64,000 nucleotides of DNA from Cubamyces lactineus. Its lineage: Eukaryota; Basidiomycota; Agaricomycetes; Polyporales; Polyporaceae. The position numbers were made by a program, and so were the translations under genes. Position 1 is the stretch's first letter, and the number at the start of each line of letters is the position of its first letter. The notes under the pieces are model-generated. The model made no database searches. It saw only the letters and a list, made by a program, of their open reading frames with translations, and was not told the origin of the DNA. This document shows, one piece after another, positions 11,330-24,119 of this stretch. The stretch spans positions 310,001 to 374,000 of the forward strand of contig JACDTU010000018.1 in assembly GCA_022376465.1 (NCBI GenBank). The letters are read 5' to 3'.

Positions 11330-13604
11330 TCACATGATGAGAACATCTTGGTCTGACTGGGGTGAGTTGTGCATAAGGTCGTCAGCCACCAACATCTTAG
11401 AAGCGACAGGACGTATTTCAGAGAACTCACGAGACGACGCTGGCTCCCAAGCTATCGGTAGAGGTCGCATCAGTATTTGGTCGCACCCATACACCTTCGA
11501 TCAAGGTACTCGCCTGAGGATCCTGGAAATTCACGCCATCGAGGGGTAAACGCACGCGCTTGCCGAGCTGCGACTTTGCCCATTGCCTACGGCTGGCTGC
11601 ATGAACGTCCATCGATATCTCATGTTGCTTATACCTGAGGAAAATGAAGATGAGGATACGTGATACCCGGACGCGGATGGTCGCTAGCACCCACCCGAGA
11701 CGCTGGACAAGTTGTCGGCAGGGCGGGTGGGGGTTTTCCTCTGTCGAAAGGCAGTAAATTGGTTAGCGGAGAAACGATTAGGTGTGATGATATGCATACG
11801 GAGCAATGGGATAAGTGTCTGGTAAAGGCAGTGGCGGTCAAACAAGACCCGAAACATGATACGGTGGCACATCGGCTTACCTGTGTCATTGACAAACCGC
11901 GAGGATGCTCGTACGCACGTTGATAATCGTTGCAAGCAGCAATGCTGACCTACGCATCGACGCCATCGTCCTGTCAGTCACCATGATAAGCGTCATGGAT
12001 TTTAGTCACTTACTACGTGTGCCGCTTTGGTACTATCTGGGACATACTCGCACCAACCATCGCATTTCCCTCGCTTTGCGGACTCGGGAGAAGCGGTCCG
12101 ACGGCTAACATGATCGAGAAACAGAAAGTCCTTGAGCGGCTGGGGAAACTTCAAATGGTTGTCGAAGGAATAGCCACGTCGTAACACCTTCGGTAGCTCC
12201 ATGGGCGGGCATTTGTTCGCGATAGTAGTAGCAACACGTTGTAGCAGGGTGCGATCCCCCTCGGAGGATGGCTTCAGTGGCTCGTTGCATTCCATATGCG
12301 CAGCGCGGGCTCTGCTACTTCTTCCGCGGCGCCCTATATTACCCTCGGAGACACGTAATTCTGAGACAATTAGGAGTATTTGTCAACTCTATGACCCTTT
12401 GAAACAACACCTAGGCGGAATCGTACCATATCGCTCCTTCTTTGTACGTGCGGCCTCTTCCTGTGTTTGGTGTGTGATGCGGACAATTCGGCTGTCCTTA
12501 GAATCTTGAAGACACGTCTCGTCAGACTGAATAACCTTTTTCGACGGAACCGCGACAAACGCCCAGCGCTCACCTCCGAAACGTGCGAAACAACGCTCTA
12601 GTACCGCACCTTCTACATTAGACGAATCACTGCGAAGCAGCTGCGCAAGGTACTGACGTACGAGCTGCCATTTCTTTTTGGACAGCCGGCGTACCCCTCT
12701 GCTCAGCCAAGGGAAATATACGGCATTGCAGTGATAGTGGTCCAGGTCTAGGAGAGTCCCCGAGTGGCAGGAGTCGATTATCGCAGTCAAAGACACGCCG
12801 TCGGGAAGCCTGTCGACAAGCTTCGCACGGAGCTCCTGAAGCGCTGAATTCAGCGCCTGTCATCCAACGATGCTCAGCTGAGGCTGTTCTCACATTATCA
12901 ATGATGCGACCATGGTCCAGTGAATACCCGTTCAGATGACTAGGGTCGGCCGCGGGCACGATACCTGCGTAATCGCACTCTATTAGGGGACTTGATTGTC
13001 GAGGGCGGATGCTTCGGCAGGGAGACTCACATTCGTCGAACCCGTCGTCCTCGTTGATGCTATCCGTTTGAAGCTGATCGGTGTGGCCTGCATCTGTGGA
13101 TATGGAGCTTTCAGCGGCCGGGGGTCTTTGCAAAGAATGTTTGGACGCACAGTAGAAGACCAATCTGCTGCCTACGGACAGCGCCTTGACGAGCAGATTG
13201 ATTTGCTGAAGCTGCAACGATAGCAGTCAGACAGCGGCCAATGGCATGCACGGCCTCCGTATCAATACCCACGATGTTCTGCTTCGTTGGCCTTAACTTA
13301 CTTGGGTTCTCGGGGGCATCGATCATGAGCACAATGTCTGCTTCGCAGTAGCCATAGGTATCTATGATACGATGGGGTTGGATGAGCGCGCTGCGAACGC
13401 GGATAGCGATACGACATCGTCGGACATACTGATGAGCAGATCTCTCCATGCGAGCGCATCTCTCTGACCGCCGCACAGCGCGCCTCCTCCTTTCCCCTTC
13501 TCAGCGTAATTGATACCGATGACGAGAGCCTTTTTCACAGGCGGGCCGGGGGCTGGCGGTGGAGGCCGGTCGTAGTCCTGCATAGCGAACGAAGTGGCAT
13601 GCAT
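11330..13604 (-). CDS. Type I metacaspase / caspase-domain protein (copy A)
   Basis: About 12 exons, roughly 510 residues. The p20 caspase-like fold starts at VKKALVIGINY. The catalytic histidine is in YAGHTDQ (codon 13083-13085) and the catalytic cysteine in IIDSCHSGT (codon 12767-12769), so the dyad is present. Between them is the acidic stretch NEDDGFDE. Downstream come CDGWCEYV, VSIAACNDYQRAYE, TLIPLL, ENPHPPCRQLVQRLG and the tail NFQDPQ, the conserved order of basidiomycete metacaspases. Metacaspases are Ca2+-dependent cysteine proteases cutting after Arg/Lys, linked to programmed cell death and proteostasis. The start at 13604 gives MHATSFAMQDYDR; an in-frame ATG at 13670 is an alternative. 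The last intron has a GC donor after the NFQDPQ codons. A related gene lies directly upstream in the same orientation, 974 bases away. Confidence 0.87.
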
Positions 13605-14578
13605 GCTGGTGCAGCGCGGACGGGATATCGTCAATGCGATAGTGGGGGTGTGGATGCTCGCTTCGACCAAGCGAGGCGGTATTAGTACTCGTACGATGGT
13701 ACCCGGCCTCTACGAAACGGTGCTATGTACAGGATAGAGCGTACCGCCACTGCACCACGCGCTTCTGATGGAATCTCTGGGGGCATGTTATCACTGCCCA
13801 CATTCGAAGTTGGAAACGGATTAGCGGCTTGTAGCATCGTCGTGACTAGTAGAATACCCCGGTGTTTCCTACCAGCGAGACCATGCGGCAAGGGGCGAGT
13901 GTGCGCGACGCGGCGATGGCGTCTCCGGAGAAGCTTCTTCAACGAATCTCCTAGGGCCGAGCCGTTGCAAGTGCAGGTCACTGTGCTCGTAGTATCCGTC
14001 AGTGCTCCCACGATAACAGCATGTGGTATGCAGGTGCACAGGCTGCAAGGCGTAGAACGCTTCCAGGCCAGCGATGGCAGGGATAGCCGATGGCGGGACT
14101 TTGGCGTGTCCATCGGACCGTACTCCATAGGCCGCGGGCGCCATATATATATACGTCGTGTACCTGTGCTCTCGAGCTGCTGCTGATGTTCTGTGCAAGT
14201 AAGTTCTGGCAGATATGCCAGAGCTGGTATACCGAAGAGTCTTCCCTTGAAGCTCTGCCTGGCGGTGCAAACAAATGACGCACCGACGTTGACCGACATG
14301 CTAGAGTGGAAGGCAGCGGTAGTGAATAAAGGAACGTTCTGCTATAAGCGCCGTGGCTCTACCCGGCTATTGCGCGTATAGGTCGTAGTCGCGTCCTGAA
14401 CGAGGAAGCTCTCCCTGGATTAGTATTGCAGTAGGCAAGTGTGCTAGTTACATGTATGACTATGCGGCCGAACCCGTACGTAAGCACACACTGTCTGTAG
14501 GGGATTGCTCGGCAAAGAAAACTACTATGGTACATGCTGGCAAGGTGTCGTACGGCGGTAAGAAAGAAAACATCCAAG
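13605..14578. other. Intergenic region between the two metacaspase genes
   Basis: No gene recognised. It contains an alternating AT tract near 14142-14153 and presumably the promoter of metacaspase A. Small overlapping frames on both strands have no family resemblance. Confidence 0.6.
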
Positions 14579-16746
14579 TTACAGTATTAAGGGTTGAAAG
14601 GCTCGTTGAGCGTCTGTGGGAAAGCCGAGATTAGCCTTTGACGTGTGCGACATGAGCCGGAACCGTCGACGTACCAAAGTGCGCAAACTGCCGAGCTACA
14701 AGGTTGCTGAGGGTCAGAATCTGATTGCTGGTCCCACAGAATGCCGAATCTCACCTGAGGTTCCGAGAAGTTCTCCAGCTCGAGGGTGGGATCCGGGGTA
14801 TCCTCCTTTATGACATCAGGGTCCACGGGCTGACCTTGCTGCTTCTCTTTCCAGCTTTCCCTACGTCGCTTACTCCAGTTATGCAGTTTCCGGGAATGTT
14901 TGTATAACTGGAACCTGTGTAAGGGGACGAGGGCTTGGTGATCGAATATCTCTCGATCCAATAATGAGAACGTACGTTAGATTGCGAACTAGTTGCCCGA
15001 TAGGCTGGTTTGGGTTAGGTTCTAAGAGACGCTCAATAGCGCATCACCGTGAAGGAACAAGCGAGCTCACTGAGTTGGTGAATGAGGGCCTGCCGTAATC
15101 CGAAAGCGAAGGTGAACCCGTGTATAGGAGGCGCAGAATAGATATACACTACGACTTACCTGAGTGAAGGAGTGGTGCTTGGACTCCCATGTCGTTTGCG
15201 AGTCTCCACATGCTGCCAAGGATATCTAGAGTATAGAAAGTTAGTAACAAGATGCATGAAGGCGGATTTCGTACGTACGACACTGGGCCCGGAAGCCGGC
15301 GTGTCCACCTTCTCGCAGAAACCATTGCAAGGCCTCATATCCACTGGCGAAGAACACATGGGAACGTCGAGCTCCTCGACTATATCCGGGTGCCGAGCGA
15401 TCGCGGCTAATGAGATATCGCTACCGTAGACTTCGAGCAGCATAGACAGCGTTGTATTCTTTCGGCGTTTGAGCGAGCGACTGGGCTGATGATACACCGA
15501 GAATTGGCGCGTCTTGCCATTATCAGTGTCGAAGACGCCCACTGAGGTGTCGCACGCGAGGACCTCGTCATGGCTAACACGCTTGCGTTGGTAGATGCGG
15601 ACGCTACATGTCGTTGAAGCCTCTGGGAGGAACGAACTCCGCATTAGTACGAGAACGACGTCTGGCTAATTGCAGTACACATACGATGACTTGTCCTCGG
15701 CTCTGTAGAGCTTTGATGCTTGATTCTCCCATCGCCACGAGGATGTTTCGTCGTTATTACTTTCACGCCAGTTTGACTCATACCTGCAGACGTTCCATGA
15801 GTGCGTTGTTCATTATGTATGCAGAGAGTACATACGTTCGTCATTCTTACGACCTGTGGCAAAATGAGCGTAGAGTTGAGGCGCAGGAAATGAAGCACTC
15901 ACGGACGCGCCTCCAGAGCGTGTTATGGTTGCGGAAGCCAGGGCTGATCCAGGGAAAGTACACGTTGTTGCACAGATAATGATCGAGATCCAGCAGGGTG
16001 CCCGAGTGGCACGAATCGAAGATCGCGGTGAGATTCGCCCCGACGGGAAGCTTGTCGACGAGGTGTTTGCGAAGTTTGTTGTCAAGAATGACTCGTTTCT
16101 CCAGCCGCAGCTCGTCTGGGTGTTGCCAGTAGTCGACGGGAACGATGTCTGCACAGAAGAATGTCAACGTTTAGAGCACGCGGACGAGGCGGCGCTACCC
16201 ACATTCGTCCATTCCGTCGTCTTCCTCGGTTGTTGGGCTCTCGACCTGCCCGGAATGCCCAGAGACTCCATTTCACGATGGCGCATTAGGGCGCTTCTCT
16301 TCCAGAAACAATGGCATGACTCACAATAGAACATGAAGTGGTCCCCAGATCGGGCATCTTGCACCAATTTAGCGATCTCATGAAGCTGCCGCGGACCGTC
16401 AACAACAAATAAATATATTTGCGGGCAGAAGACGCTTACGATGTTAGCCCTTGTGGGCGCAAGCCTAGGGTCGCCTCCCTCCTCGTCCACTAGAATGACC
16501 ACGTTCTCCCGAGTGTAGTTGTATTTCGCTGCTACAGTCAGCCAACCAACACATTGGTGCCCATGCATGGCACATACCTATCAGCAGTTCCGCAAACTCC
16601 TTGGTATCCGACCGCGCGTGATGGAGTGCGGAATACTCCGGATTCTCTGGAATGCGGTCGTAGTTGATACCGATTAGCAGGCCCTTCTTGACCGGCCCAC
16701 TAGCGTGATGGTTCGAGACGCGACGCCTAGGTCCGATCTTGACCAT
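14579..16746 (-). CDS. Type I metacaspase / caspase-domain protein (copy B)
   Basis: About 13 exons, roughly 500 residues. It starts MVKIGPRRRVSNHH and enters the caspase fold at VKKGLLIGINYD. Spliced sequence gives the histidine motif FYFSGHSGQ (His codon 16255-16257), the acidic loop TEEDDGMDE, IVPVDYW, then LTAIFDSCHSGT with the catalytic cysteine (codon 16009-16011). The later part carries CNGFCEKV, ISLAACGDSQTTWE, ALIHQL, NPNQPIGQLVRNL and ENFSEPQ/LGSL, matching copy A block by block, so the two arose by tandem duplication. The short basic N-terminus has no zinc-finger or proline-rich prodomain. Role as for copy A: an Arg/Lys-specific cysteine protease acting in cytosol or nucleus. Copy A has an extra intron before the ALNS segment, and the middle linker is strongly diverged. 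Confidence 0.88.
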
Positions 16747-19483
16747 CTGTTCTTGTCTGCGGGAGGCGGGGCAAGTCGCGACCTCAAGGAGAAGGGGGAG
16801 GAGGGATAATCAGAAGCAACTGGACATCCGGACAGTCGCCAGGGAGGTATATCAAGTGACCGCGTGCACTGGCTCTTGCAGCGGTCGGTCTCCAGTGAAG
16901 CTATGTAGAAGATACCTGAGTACCTCTAACACAGGCTCGTCGGACAATGACAGTCGACCACAGTGTCCTCGTCTAGAACCAGATGCCGCCACGGAACACA
17001 GCAAGAGCAGGGTCGCGTAGAGCGATGCGCAATGCCACGAGCAATGGAAGGCACAGCGCCGTCTAGGAATAGTTTGCACAGGAAGGACACAGCCCAGCAG
17101 ATCGATACTACAGCATGAGGAGGGACGCTGAGAGGAGGGACGACGAGTCGACTGGTGGCGGAGATGGCCCGGCGTTCATCAGATTCACAGTGAGGAACCG
17201 CATGTGCATCCCATCAAAAGCCACAGACAGACCGGCGCGCCGCGCACGTTTCCTTACTCTGTCTATCATGCTCTTGCAACAGCATCTGGTGCATGGCCCT
17301 ATGTATCCACGTCTTGGGACTGGCTGTTATTGCTTGCCCATAGTGGACATCAAGAATCAAGTATCAACACATGCCCGGACGTATGATTTGAAGTCGAGTT
17401 GGCGTTGCATCCACGGGATGCTCTGGCAGCCGCGCGCATGCCTTTCAAGATTGGATTAACCTCATATGTACGTACCGCATCCTGGACGCCTGCGCTAACC
17501 CAGCCTGATTCCTATAGTACAGATTATCAACAGCATAGTCACCCGCAACTCGAGGCAGAGCGTAGCCCGGGTACGTAGGCCGTGCAACATGCTCTGCTTG
17601 AGTTCTGTCTATGGTGGTGCTGGTGGTACCGTAGATTAACGCGTACGTACACGCAATGCGACATCGACATTGTGCGATACTGTATCTGCCTGCTGCATGC
17701 ATACGCAGACACCGCATATGCCACCCACGCATGGCGTGCGGCTTGACGCACAGGCCGTGCAGTTCCAAGCTATCCTGCCGCATATGGTCACATCTCCTGG
17801 CCGCACAACCTACCACCGTCAACGTGCCCGCTTTAGACGTACACGCCACGCTCCAATCCTCAGAATGCATGCCCTGCGACAAGTGTTCAGGGACTACAGC
17901 ACGGACCAAAAGCCGGTACGTATCGTGACACTGCCCCTACGGCCTCCGCGTATTCTCCGAAACGCGCATGCCTGTAGCATGACCCAAGGACACAAGTGGA
18001 GCAAAGGCTTTCGTGCCTGCCGTGTACACGCGCGCACGCGCTGCGCCCGAGTACACACAACGCACCTTCGGAGTCTCATGACCTCTCAGAGGCGCGAGAC
18101 GGTCCACGGGTCCAAGGGTCGATGATCTCCGGGCGATGACGCCTCGCTATCAACGCAATTCGCCTACCGGAACCTCCCCTCCGAACTCGAATACACGCCG
18201 TATCGACCCCTTACGCGCAAGCTTCGCACTTCGGGGCTCCTGAACCTGCTTCCGGCTTCGTCCTGCTTGAAGGCTATGCGTCAATCAGCCTCCTTCCCAC
18301 TCCATTTCGAAGATCAGTGCATTTCTTCTCGTTCATCTCTCTCGCGCATAGCCGTCGCCGAACTGTCGCCGCTCCGAAAGCCTAGCGGTACTTACCTGCA
18401 GCTGCAGCGCGAGCGGCGACCGTGCTCCGACCCGGCATACTACTAACATCATGTTCACGAGGCGATCGCGCAAAGTCCGCTCTCCTCCGTTTCATGGGAC
18501 ACGGCGTGTTTCGATCGCGTACTACATGTACGGCAGCTGCGCGTGCGCGGGGGGTGCGCAGGTCCGATAGCACTACGTCATCCCGAGTCGCTGATCCCCT
18601 CAGATGGTACACTGAGTGCCTGGCGGGCCCAATTACGCCAGCGCTCCGGTGTGGACGATATGTGGTTCGAGCCGCCATTGTGGCCTTTCGCCTCTCGCGG
18701 CGGGGCGTCGGCGACGCGGCGATATCTGTCACTGAATGTGAGGCGTGCCCTGAGGGTGCGTTTCGAACTTTGTTGCTCCGGGTCGTCCCTAGAAGCTAAT
18801 AGGAACCAGGAAGCTGCCTCCCGGAGTGGGCAGATTCAGCCGCGCACCGTTGTTCAGTTGCTGTTATTCTGCCTATGTACAAAGTGGTAGCTGCGACAGC
18901 CCGGGGTTGGGTCTATTTGTATGTCCGACGTCAGCGCACGAATCGTGTCAACGGCTTATGTGGCACGATGTAATAGTGCGCAATTCAGGTGTCGAACGTT
19001 TCCCGACGCTCGGACGAACAGATCAGGCTGAGCAGCTGCAGCGTATGGGCGCAATCGTCATGCAATTCGTAAGGAGGGCATATAACATCATGTCCGTCGC
19101 TATGGAGGGCGATCAGAGCGTGCGTACGTATACTGTACAAAATCAGGTGGGAGGGCTATCGTATGAGTAAGGCCGCAAAGACGACGGAGAGAGTACAATG
19201 CTAACGATATGGTTTGTTGATCGTAGGCGAGCTCGAAGGGGAGTGGGAGCGAGAGCGGAGGGCGGGGGCGGGGTATCTGATACAGGGGAGGGTATGTGTA
19301 CAACAACTAATCATACAAGTGGGCAGTCCGATGGTGAGATGGCGCGCTGCATAGTCCATACGGCGGGAAATAGACGGGATCGGGGGGATGGTGATGATAG
19401 CAGAAGGCGACGCGGGCGGTATTAAGAGGTGATTGGGGGCTATGATAGCGCAGTGGCGGCGGTCGCGACGCGACATGACGCGC
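16747..19483. other. Gene-poor stretch
   Basis: About 2.7 kb without a recognisable gene. Many short open frames occur on both strands, favoured by high GC and few stops, but none shows a domain, a conserved motif or a plausible exon chain. Confidence 0.5.
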
Positions 19484-20215
19484 TCATGGTCGCGCGACAT
19501 GGAGCCTCCAGACGACACCGGGCGCGAAGCCCTTGCTGGGAATGCCCTCGGGGACGAGCGAGAGCCCCTTGAACATCCGCGCGTCGAAGAGGAAGTCGAC
19601 CCGCTTGACGGCCTTTGCCTTCTCGTTCTCCCGCTCTCCCGGGTGCGCGATGCGCTGGTAGCGCGCAACGTACGCGTCGCGGACGCGCTCGTGGAACGCA
19701 GGGTCGCTATGCGCGTTGAGCTCGGCGTTGGTTACCGGAAGGCGCAACGTGCGGTACAAGGTGAAGAGCACGTCCCCGATGGTGACATACGGCGCTGCCC
19801 ATGAAGCGTCCTGCCTGGGAGTGACAGTGATCGCCCATGGCAGGCGCTCGCAGATGATGGTGATGGAGGCAAGCTTGGGACTGGTGGCCGGCTCCATCAC
19901 GAGCTGCTCGGTCAATGTCGAGACTGCGCTCGTCGTGCGGACCTGTGCGGAGTTGACCGGTTGGGACAGGTCCCAGTACAGGGGCGCACCCCGGCCGACG
20001 GAGTGAGCGAGTGTCGAGTGGATCTGTACGTGTCCCCCCGCGAGCGGGGAGCTCACGTAGATGGGTTGAGGCGTAAGCTGGCCCTTGGCGAACAGAGGCG
20101 ACGGAATCACCGGGGGCGGCGTGGCAGGCCCCGGGGACGATGCGAGTGTAGCGTCGGAGTAAGTCGAGGACGGTGTCGAGAGAACGTCGACGAAGCGGAC
20201 GTGGTGACCCGGCAT
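19484..20215 (-). CDS. DUF6699 domain protein (copy 2)
   Basis: A single-exon gene of 243 residues. It begins MPGHHVRFVDVLSTPSS, the short VRF-type start of the family, followed by a Ser/Pro/Thr-rich linker. Domain hallmarks are PLYWDLSQP (near residue 78), LPWAITVTP, the core PYVTIGDVLFTLYRTLRLPV, a segment with RDAYVARYQRI, and VKRVDFLFDARMFKGL before the end. Function unknown. The minus-strand orientation is the same as copy 1, and no other gene is near. No membrane or signal sequence is seen. Confidence 0.88.
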   Translation of the reverse strand: MPGHHVRFVDVLSTPSSTYSDATLASSPGPATPPPVIPSPLFAKGQLTPQPIYVSSPLAGGHVQIHSTLAHSVGRGAPLYWDLSQPVNSAQVRTTSAVSTLTEQLVMEPATSPKLASITIICERLPWAITVTPRQDASWAAPYVTIGDVLFTLYRTLRLPVTNAELNAHSDPAFHERVRDAYVARYQRIAHPGERENEKAKAVKRVDFLFDARMFKGLSLVPEGIPSKGFAPGVVWRLHVARP

Positions 20216-23200
20216 AGTGCTCGAGGGTGATGGTACAGGTAAGAGGTTGTGTCGGTGCTGAGCGCGAAGAGGATGCGTTGCTATTCAAGATATCGGGATG
20301 TGGAACGGAGACTGGCGTGAAGTGCAGTGTGACGATCGGTTTAAGTAGGGCGGGGAGACGATCTGGGGCGCGCGGAGGCGGAAGCGCAGCGGGCGCGAGA
20401 ATGACAGCATGAATCGCCCCGCCGTTCCCATGTTGCTGTGCCCGACAACCACACGGCCGTGCAGCTCAACCAGAATTGACAGAGGGACTCAGCGTGAGTC
20501 AGTGCAGAGGCTGAGCCGGAGTCAACACGTACCTTGCAATTTCGAATCCCGAAGCTTCTTAGCCACAGAACCAAGTACGCGCATGACCCTCTACCAGTAC
20601 AGATTGCATGCGAATAATCACAGAGCCCCAGCAGCCAACTATCGCAACTGCTTGTCGTGGCTCGAAAAGGAACCTAAACGCAAGCAAGCGCCGTAGTGTG
20701 CAGTGCATCAAGATTGTATCTCCACGGCATCGCCTCCGTGCACCGGAAGCGCCATGCCGCTCTTGACATTCTTGCGATCCTTGGTCTTGTACCCCTATGG
20801 CAATGAGCCGATAGACGCGTTATACAAAGCTGATGGGGCCACGGGATAAACGTCGGTGGTCGGACTAAGGCGTTGCTGGCTTCGAGGCTACGGGGCCCCC
20901 CGCATGTAGGCGACTATCTCGATACCTGGCACCCGTCCCCGCCGTGAGTGAACAGATGCTGACGGCTCCGCCAAGTTGCAGTGCGCGGGATGGTCTCCAT
21001 ACATCGGGAGACACGCCCCGCCTGCTGAGCGACAGTGACACCGAGCTGCGGATGGACGACCATCTGCCATCGAGAACTCCAAAGGAGATGTCGCCGTTAC
21101 GGTGTTGGTCGCGGCGCGCTGCGGGCCTGGGCAAAGAGCATCTCAGAATCAAGTTCCGCGCGTTCATGCATCAAGCGCAGCCGGAGCGATCCAAGCCAGA
21201 GCTGAATTTCATCACACCCTCTCGCCATGGTGATTATAAGGCTCGTCTTCCCGCTTCCGGATTGCTTTTGGTCGAGGACCCATGGGAGACGCTGGGGAGA
21301 CGCTATCGGGAAAAGCCTGACCAGTGCGAGGGCGGCTATTGCGCCTACGGTCTCGATCGTCAGCGTGCTATTGTTATCGTATGGATATATTAGTGCTCCT
21401 TGGACAACGGATCCTTGAAAATGTGCAGCTTGTGCACACGTAACGCTAGCGTGGAACAACGTCGTTTGCAGGACTGGGAGCCGTACGTGGCACATTCCGC
21501 CCCATCACCCTGTCCACATACAGCATTGTCAGTGAAGCATTGAGTGTTAGAAGACGATCAGGCTGTCCACTCGGGTGAGGCACATGCGCAATGCTCACCC
21601 GCAGTCGTCGCGTTTGTTCTGCGCGCCGCGCAATGGATTGTGACGATTTTGCCTTTGCCACTCACAACAGTTTGCGCTGCGATCTGCATGCCAAGTAGAC
21701 TGAGACTTCAATCCCCACGCCCTGACTTGTGCTGCGGATAGTGCAATCAGTCTTCTGAGCAGTACATGACACTGACAATCGATGTGAACTCACCATTGGG
21801 CAGACGATGCTGAGTGTACTTATACACGAGAGCCCAGCCGCAAATTGGGTTGTACATCTTCCTAAATGAGCTAAGATCTGTAAATCGCAGTCAAGTGCAA
21901 AGTGTGAGCCCATAAAAATCGATAACATCCAATCGACGACTGGGCACGTCGGCAGTTCTTGAACATCGGAGATTCCTGTACCAGCGTCCCTCTACGTGCA
22001 TTGCCCATTAGAGCAAATGTGTGTCCTTGATACCTTGTCCACCTTGTCCGGTAGCCGACTCTGCGCTGGCACTGTTAGTTATACCCTTATGTTACGCCAA
22101 CCCTGGGCCGGGCGTGCGGCGATTGTATCTGTCCGACATGTCACGTACCGGATGAACTTCCAGTGGTTGTATGTTCGATGATGTCAAGGTCCTGTGTCAG
22201 ATACAGAAGATGCAAAGGGTATGTCAGGCAGCATGGAACAAGACGGTGCTGACCGACAAATGAACACGGATGAACGCGACGTGCATGCCGGATGCCAGGA
22301 GGCTGTTAGGCGCGAGCGCGTATGGACCACGTGATCGTGTCGAGAGCCTTGGCCTGGGCCAACGCCCAATACAAAGCGCCCGTCCCTATTCTGTTTAGTG
22401 ACTTTTGACGAAGCGTCTTTATGTTGACACCTTCTGGGCTACGCTCGCTCTACGACAGTGAAAATGAATCCGGTGAAGCATCCTGCGCAGAAGGCAGTCC
22501 TGAGCCTTGGATGCAACCTGCAGTACCTCCGGCACTATGCTCGAACTTGGACATCCAGGCCGTCGCAGTCGCGATGCCAGCCGTTGGAACTTGGCCGACC
22601 CTAGATGACATGTCTGGGTGATTGAACATGCGCATTGCGGGTGTGGGCGTCTTAGGTCAGTGTACCCGTGCTGATCGTAGTTCAAGCGTACTCACCTGGA
22701 AAACCTCCGCTTCACAGCAAGAAACCCGGCCGCAGTTTCCAGCTGCCTGAGCTTATGGCCGTGCATTGAAGTCTGCTACGCACTCATATCGGAGAAATAT
22801 TAGTCGCCAGCGTGTACTGTGCCTCTTATTATGCACTGGTGCCAGCATGAACAGCAGTAGCAGAATAGATGGCGATTGATTGCTTCTATCGTATCAATCA
22901 TCCACTCTGTCCGGCAGCGCGCAGTGAGCTACGATACTTGCCTTTTACACTCTGACGTGTCTGATATTCATAGAAGCTTCATTCCCTCTCCCTGGAGCGA
23001 AGCCTGTTTGCATGCCACCCTATCTCCCTACGAAGCGCAGAACTACTTCTCAGGCCAGCGGCGGCGTTCAGTGTGGTTCGACGCCGTCCTGGTCGAATTC
23101 TATCATCCTGGAGACATCTTCGGAGACACAACTGATAATCGTAGGTACGACGACATCCGTCGGTCCTCGGCGACCTCGAAAGTGGCAGGTCATGGGAGCG

Positions 23201-23288
23201 CCGACTGCACGAAACACCTCAAAATCTACCGCAAAGGCTGAAGGTCCTCACTCACCTCCTAATGTGATCCTACCACCCCGCCTATGTC
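20216..23288. other. Gene-poor stretch
   Basis: About 3 kb without a recognisable gene. A minus-strand frame at 21097-21495 contains a hydrophobic segment (VGAIAALALVRLF), but I could not chain it with neighbouring exons into a membrane protein. A plus-strand frame just before 23289 may belong to the 5' part of the next DUF6699 gene. Confidence 0.45.
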
Positions 23289-24119
23289 GTGCAGCAACCT
23301 CACTTATTTTTCTGGCCAGTGACAGTCTGGTATACCGACTCTAGTAATCCCAACCAGCCAACCACAAATTACGGGCCACCACCTCCGCCGCTAATGCTGC
23401 CCTCACGTCCCCTACCAACCGATGACAAGAGCAAATCCCGAGCCCATGCCGCTATTGCACCTGCCGTTTCTCAAAACACTGTCACCCGCCTCGACGCTCA
23501 TCTGGATCCCCTCCTCGTCTACGAATCAGGAAATACCCGCGGATCCCCGCTAGTGTGGGATGTGGCGCTCCCTCCCGAGACACTGCAAGTGCGTATGGGG
23601 ACGTCCGCCGCGAACGGCGCTACTTCATGGACCTATTTCAGCAACTGTGCTGCACGACTCGCACCTCAGTACGGCGGGCGACCCCTGCAGTCCCTTACCC
23701 TCATCGTCCGCACGTCGTCCTTACACGTTGCGGTGAAGGTTCCGTCCGGACACACTCCCCCGCAGAACAGATCAATGACGAGGCTGCCGTATGTGTCCGT
23801 CTGGGACGTTCTCGTCGCGCTGTACAAGGCACTCCAAACCTCCGTCGATACGACGACATACCGCCGCCTGTCTCGCCGGGAGCAGGAAGCCGTTGACTGG
23901 TCTGCGACGTTACGAGCAAGCCGGGAGGCACAAGCACCTCAGTACTCAAGATATCAATATCCTTCACACGTCGTAAAGAATGTCGACTTCTTCGGCCACG
24001 GGAGGCGGTTCTTGGGTCTTAGACCTCCTGCAAAGGACTCGCGAGACTCGGCAGATCTTGGACGATCAACAGACTCGGACTTGGCGGATGTATTTGTGGT
24101 GGAGATTGGCGGTGGCTAG
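23289..24119 (+). CDS. DUF6699 domain protein (copy 3)
   Basis: A frame of 276 residues, the only clearly plus-strand member besides copy 4. The proline-rich N-terminal region (PPPPPLMLPSRPLP) precedes the domain: SPLVWDVALPP (near residue 92), LHVAVKVPS, the core LPYVSVWDVLVALYKALQT, and VKNVDFFGHGRRFLGLRP. The final residues DVFVVEIGGG resemble the end of copy 1 (EVFVVELGRAS), so these two are likely close relatives. The real start is uncertain: the first ATG gives the unusual sequence MQQPHLFFWPVTVW, and an upstream exon joined by a splice is possible. Function unknown. Confidence 0.8.
   Translation: MQQPHLFFWPVTVWYTDSSNPNQPTTNYGPPPPPLMLPSRPLPTDDKSKSRAHAAIAPAVSQNTVTRLDAHLDPLLVYESGNTRGSPLVWDVALPPETLQVRMGTSAANGATSWTYFSNCAARLAPQYGGRPLQSLTLIVRTSSLHVAVKVPSGHTPPQNRSMTRLPYVSVWDVLVALYKALQTSVDTTTYRRLSRREQEAVDWSATLRASREAQAPQYSRYQYPSHVVKNVDFFGHGRRFLGLRPPAKDSRDSADLGRSTDSDLADVFVVEIGGG

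Noticed and set aside
12389..12796. Apparent early stop in metacaspase A just after the cysteine exon
   Set aside because: A splice from about 12411 to about 12319 restores the frame into the CDGWC and SIAACNDYQ blocks, so the stop lies in an intron and the gene is not truncated.
20535..20556. Possible tRNA box B (TTTCGAATCC)
   Set aside because: No matching box A or foldable cloverleaf around it.
21097..21495. Possible exon of a fungal multi-pass membrane protein on the minus strand
   Set aside because: Only one hydrophobic segment could be supported, and neighbouring frames did not join into a family-like protein.
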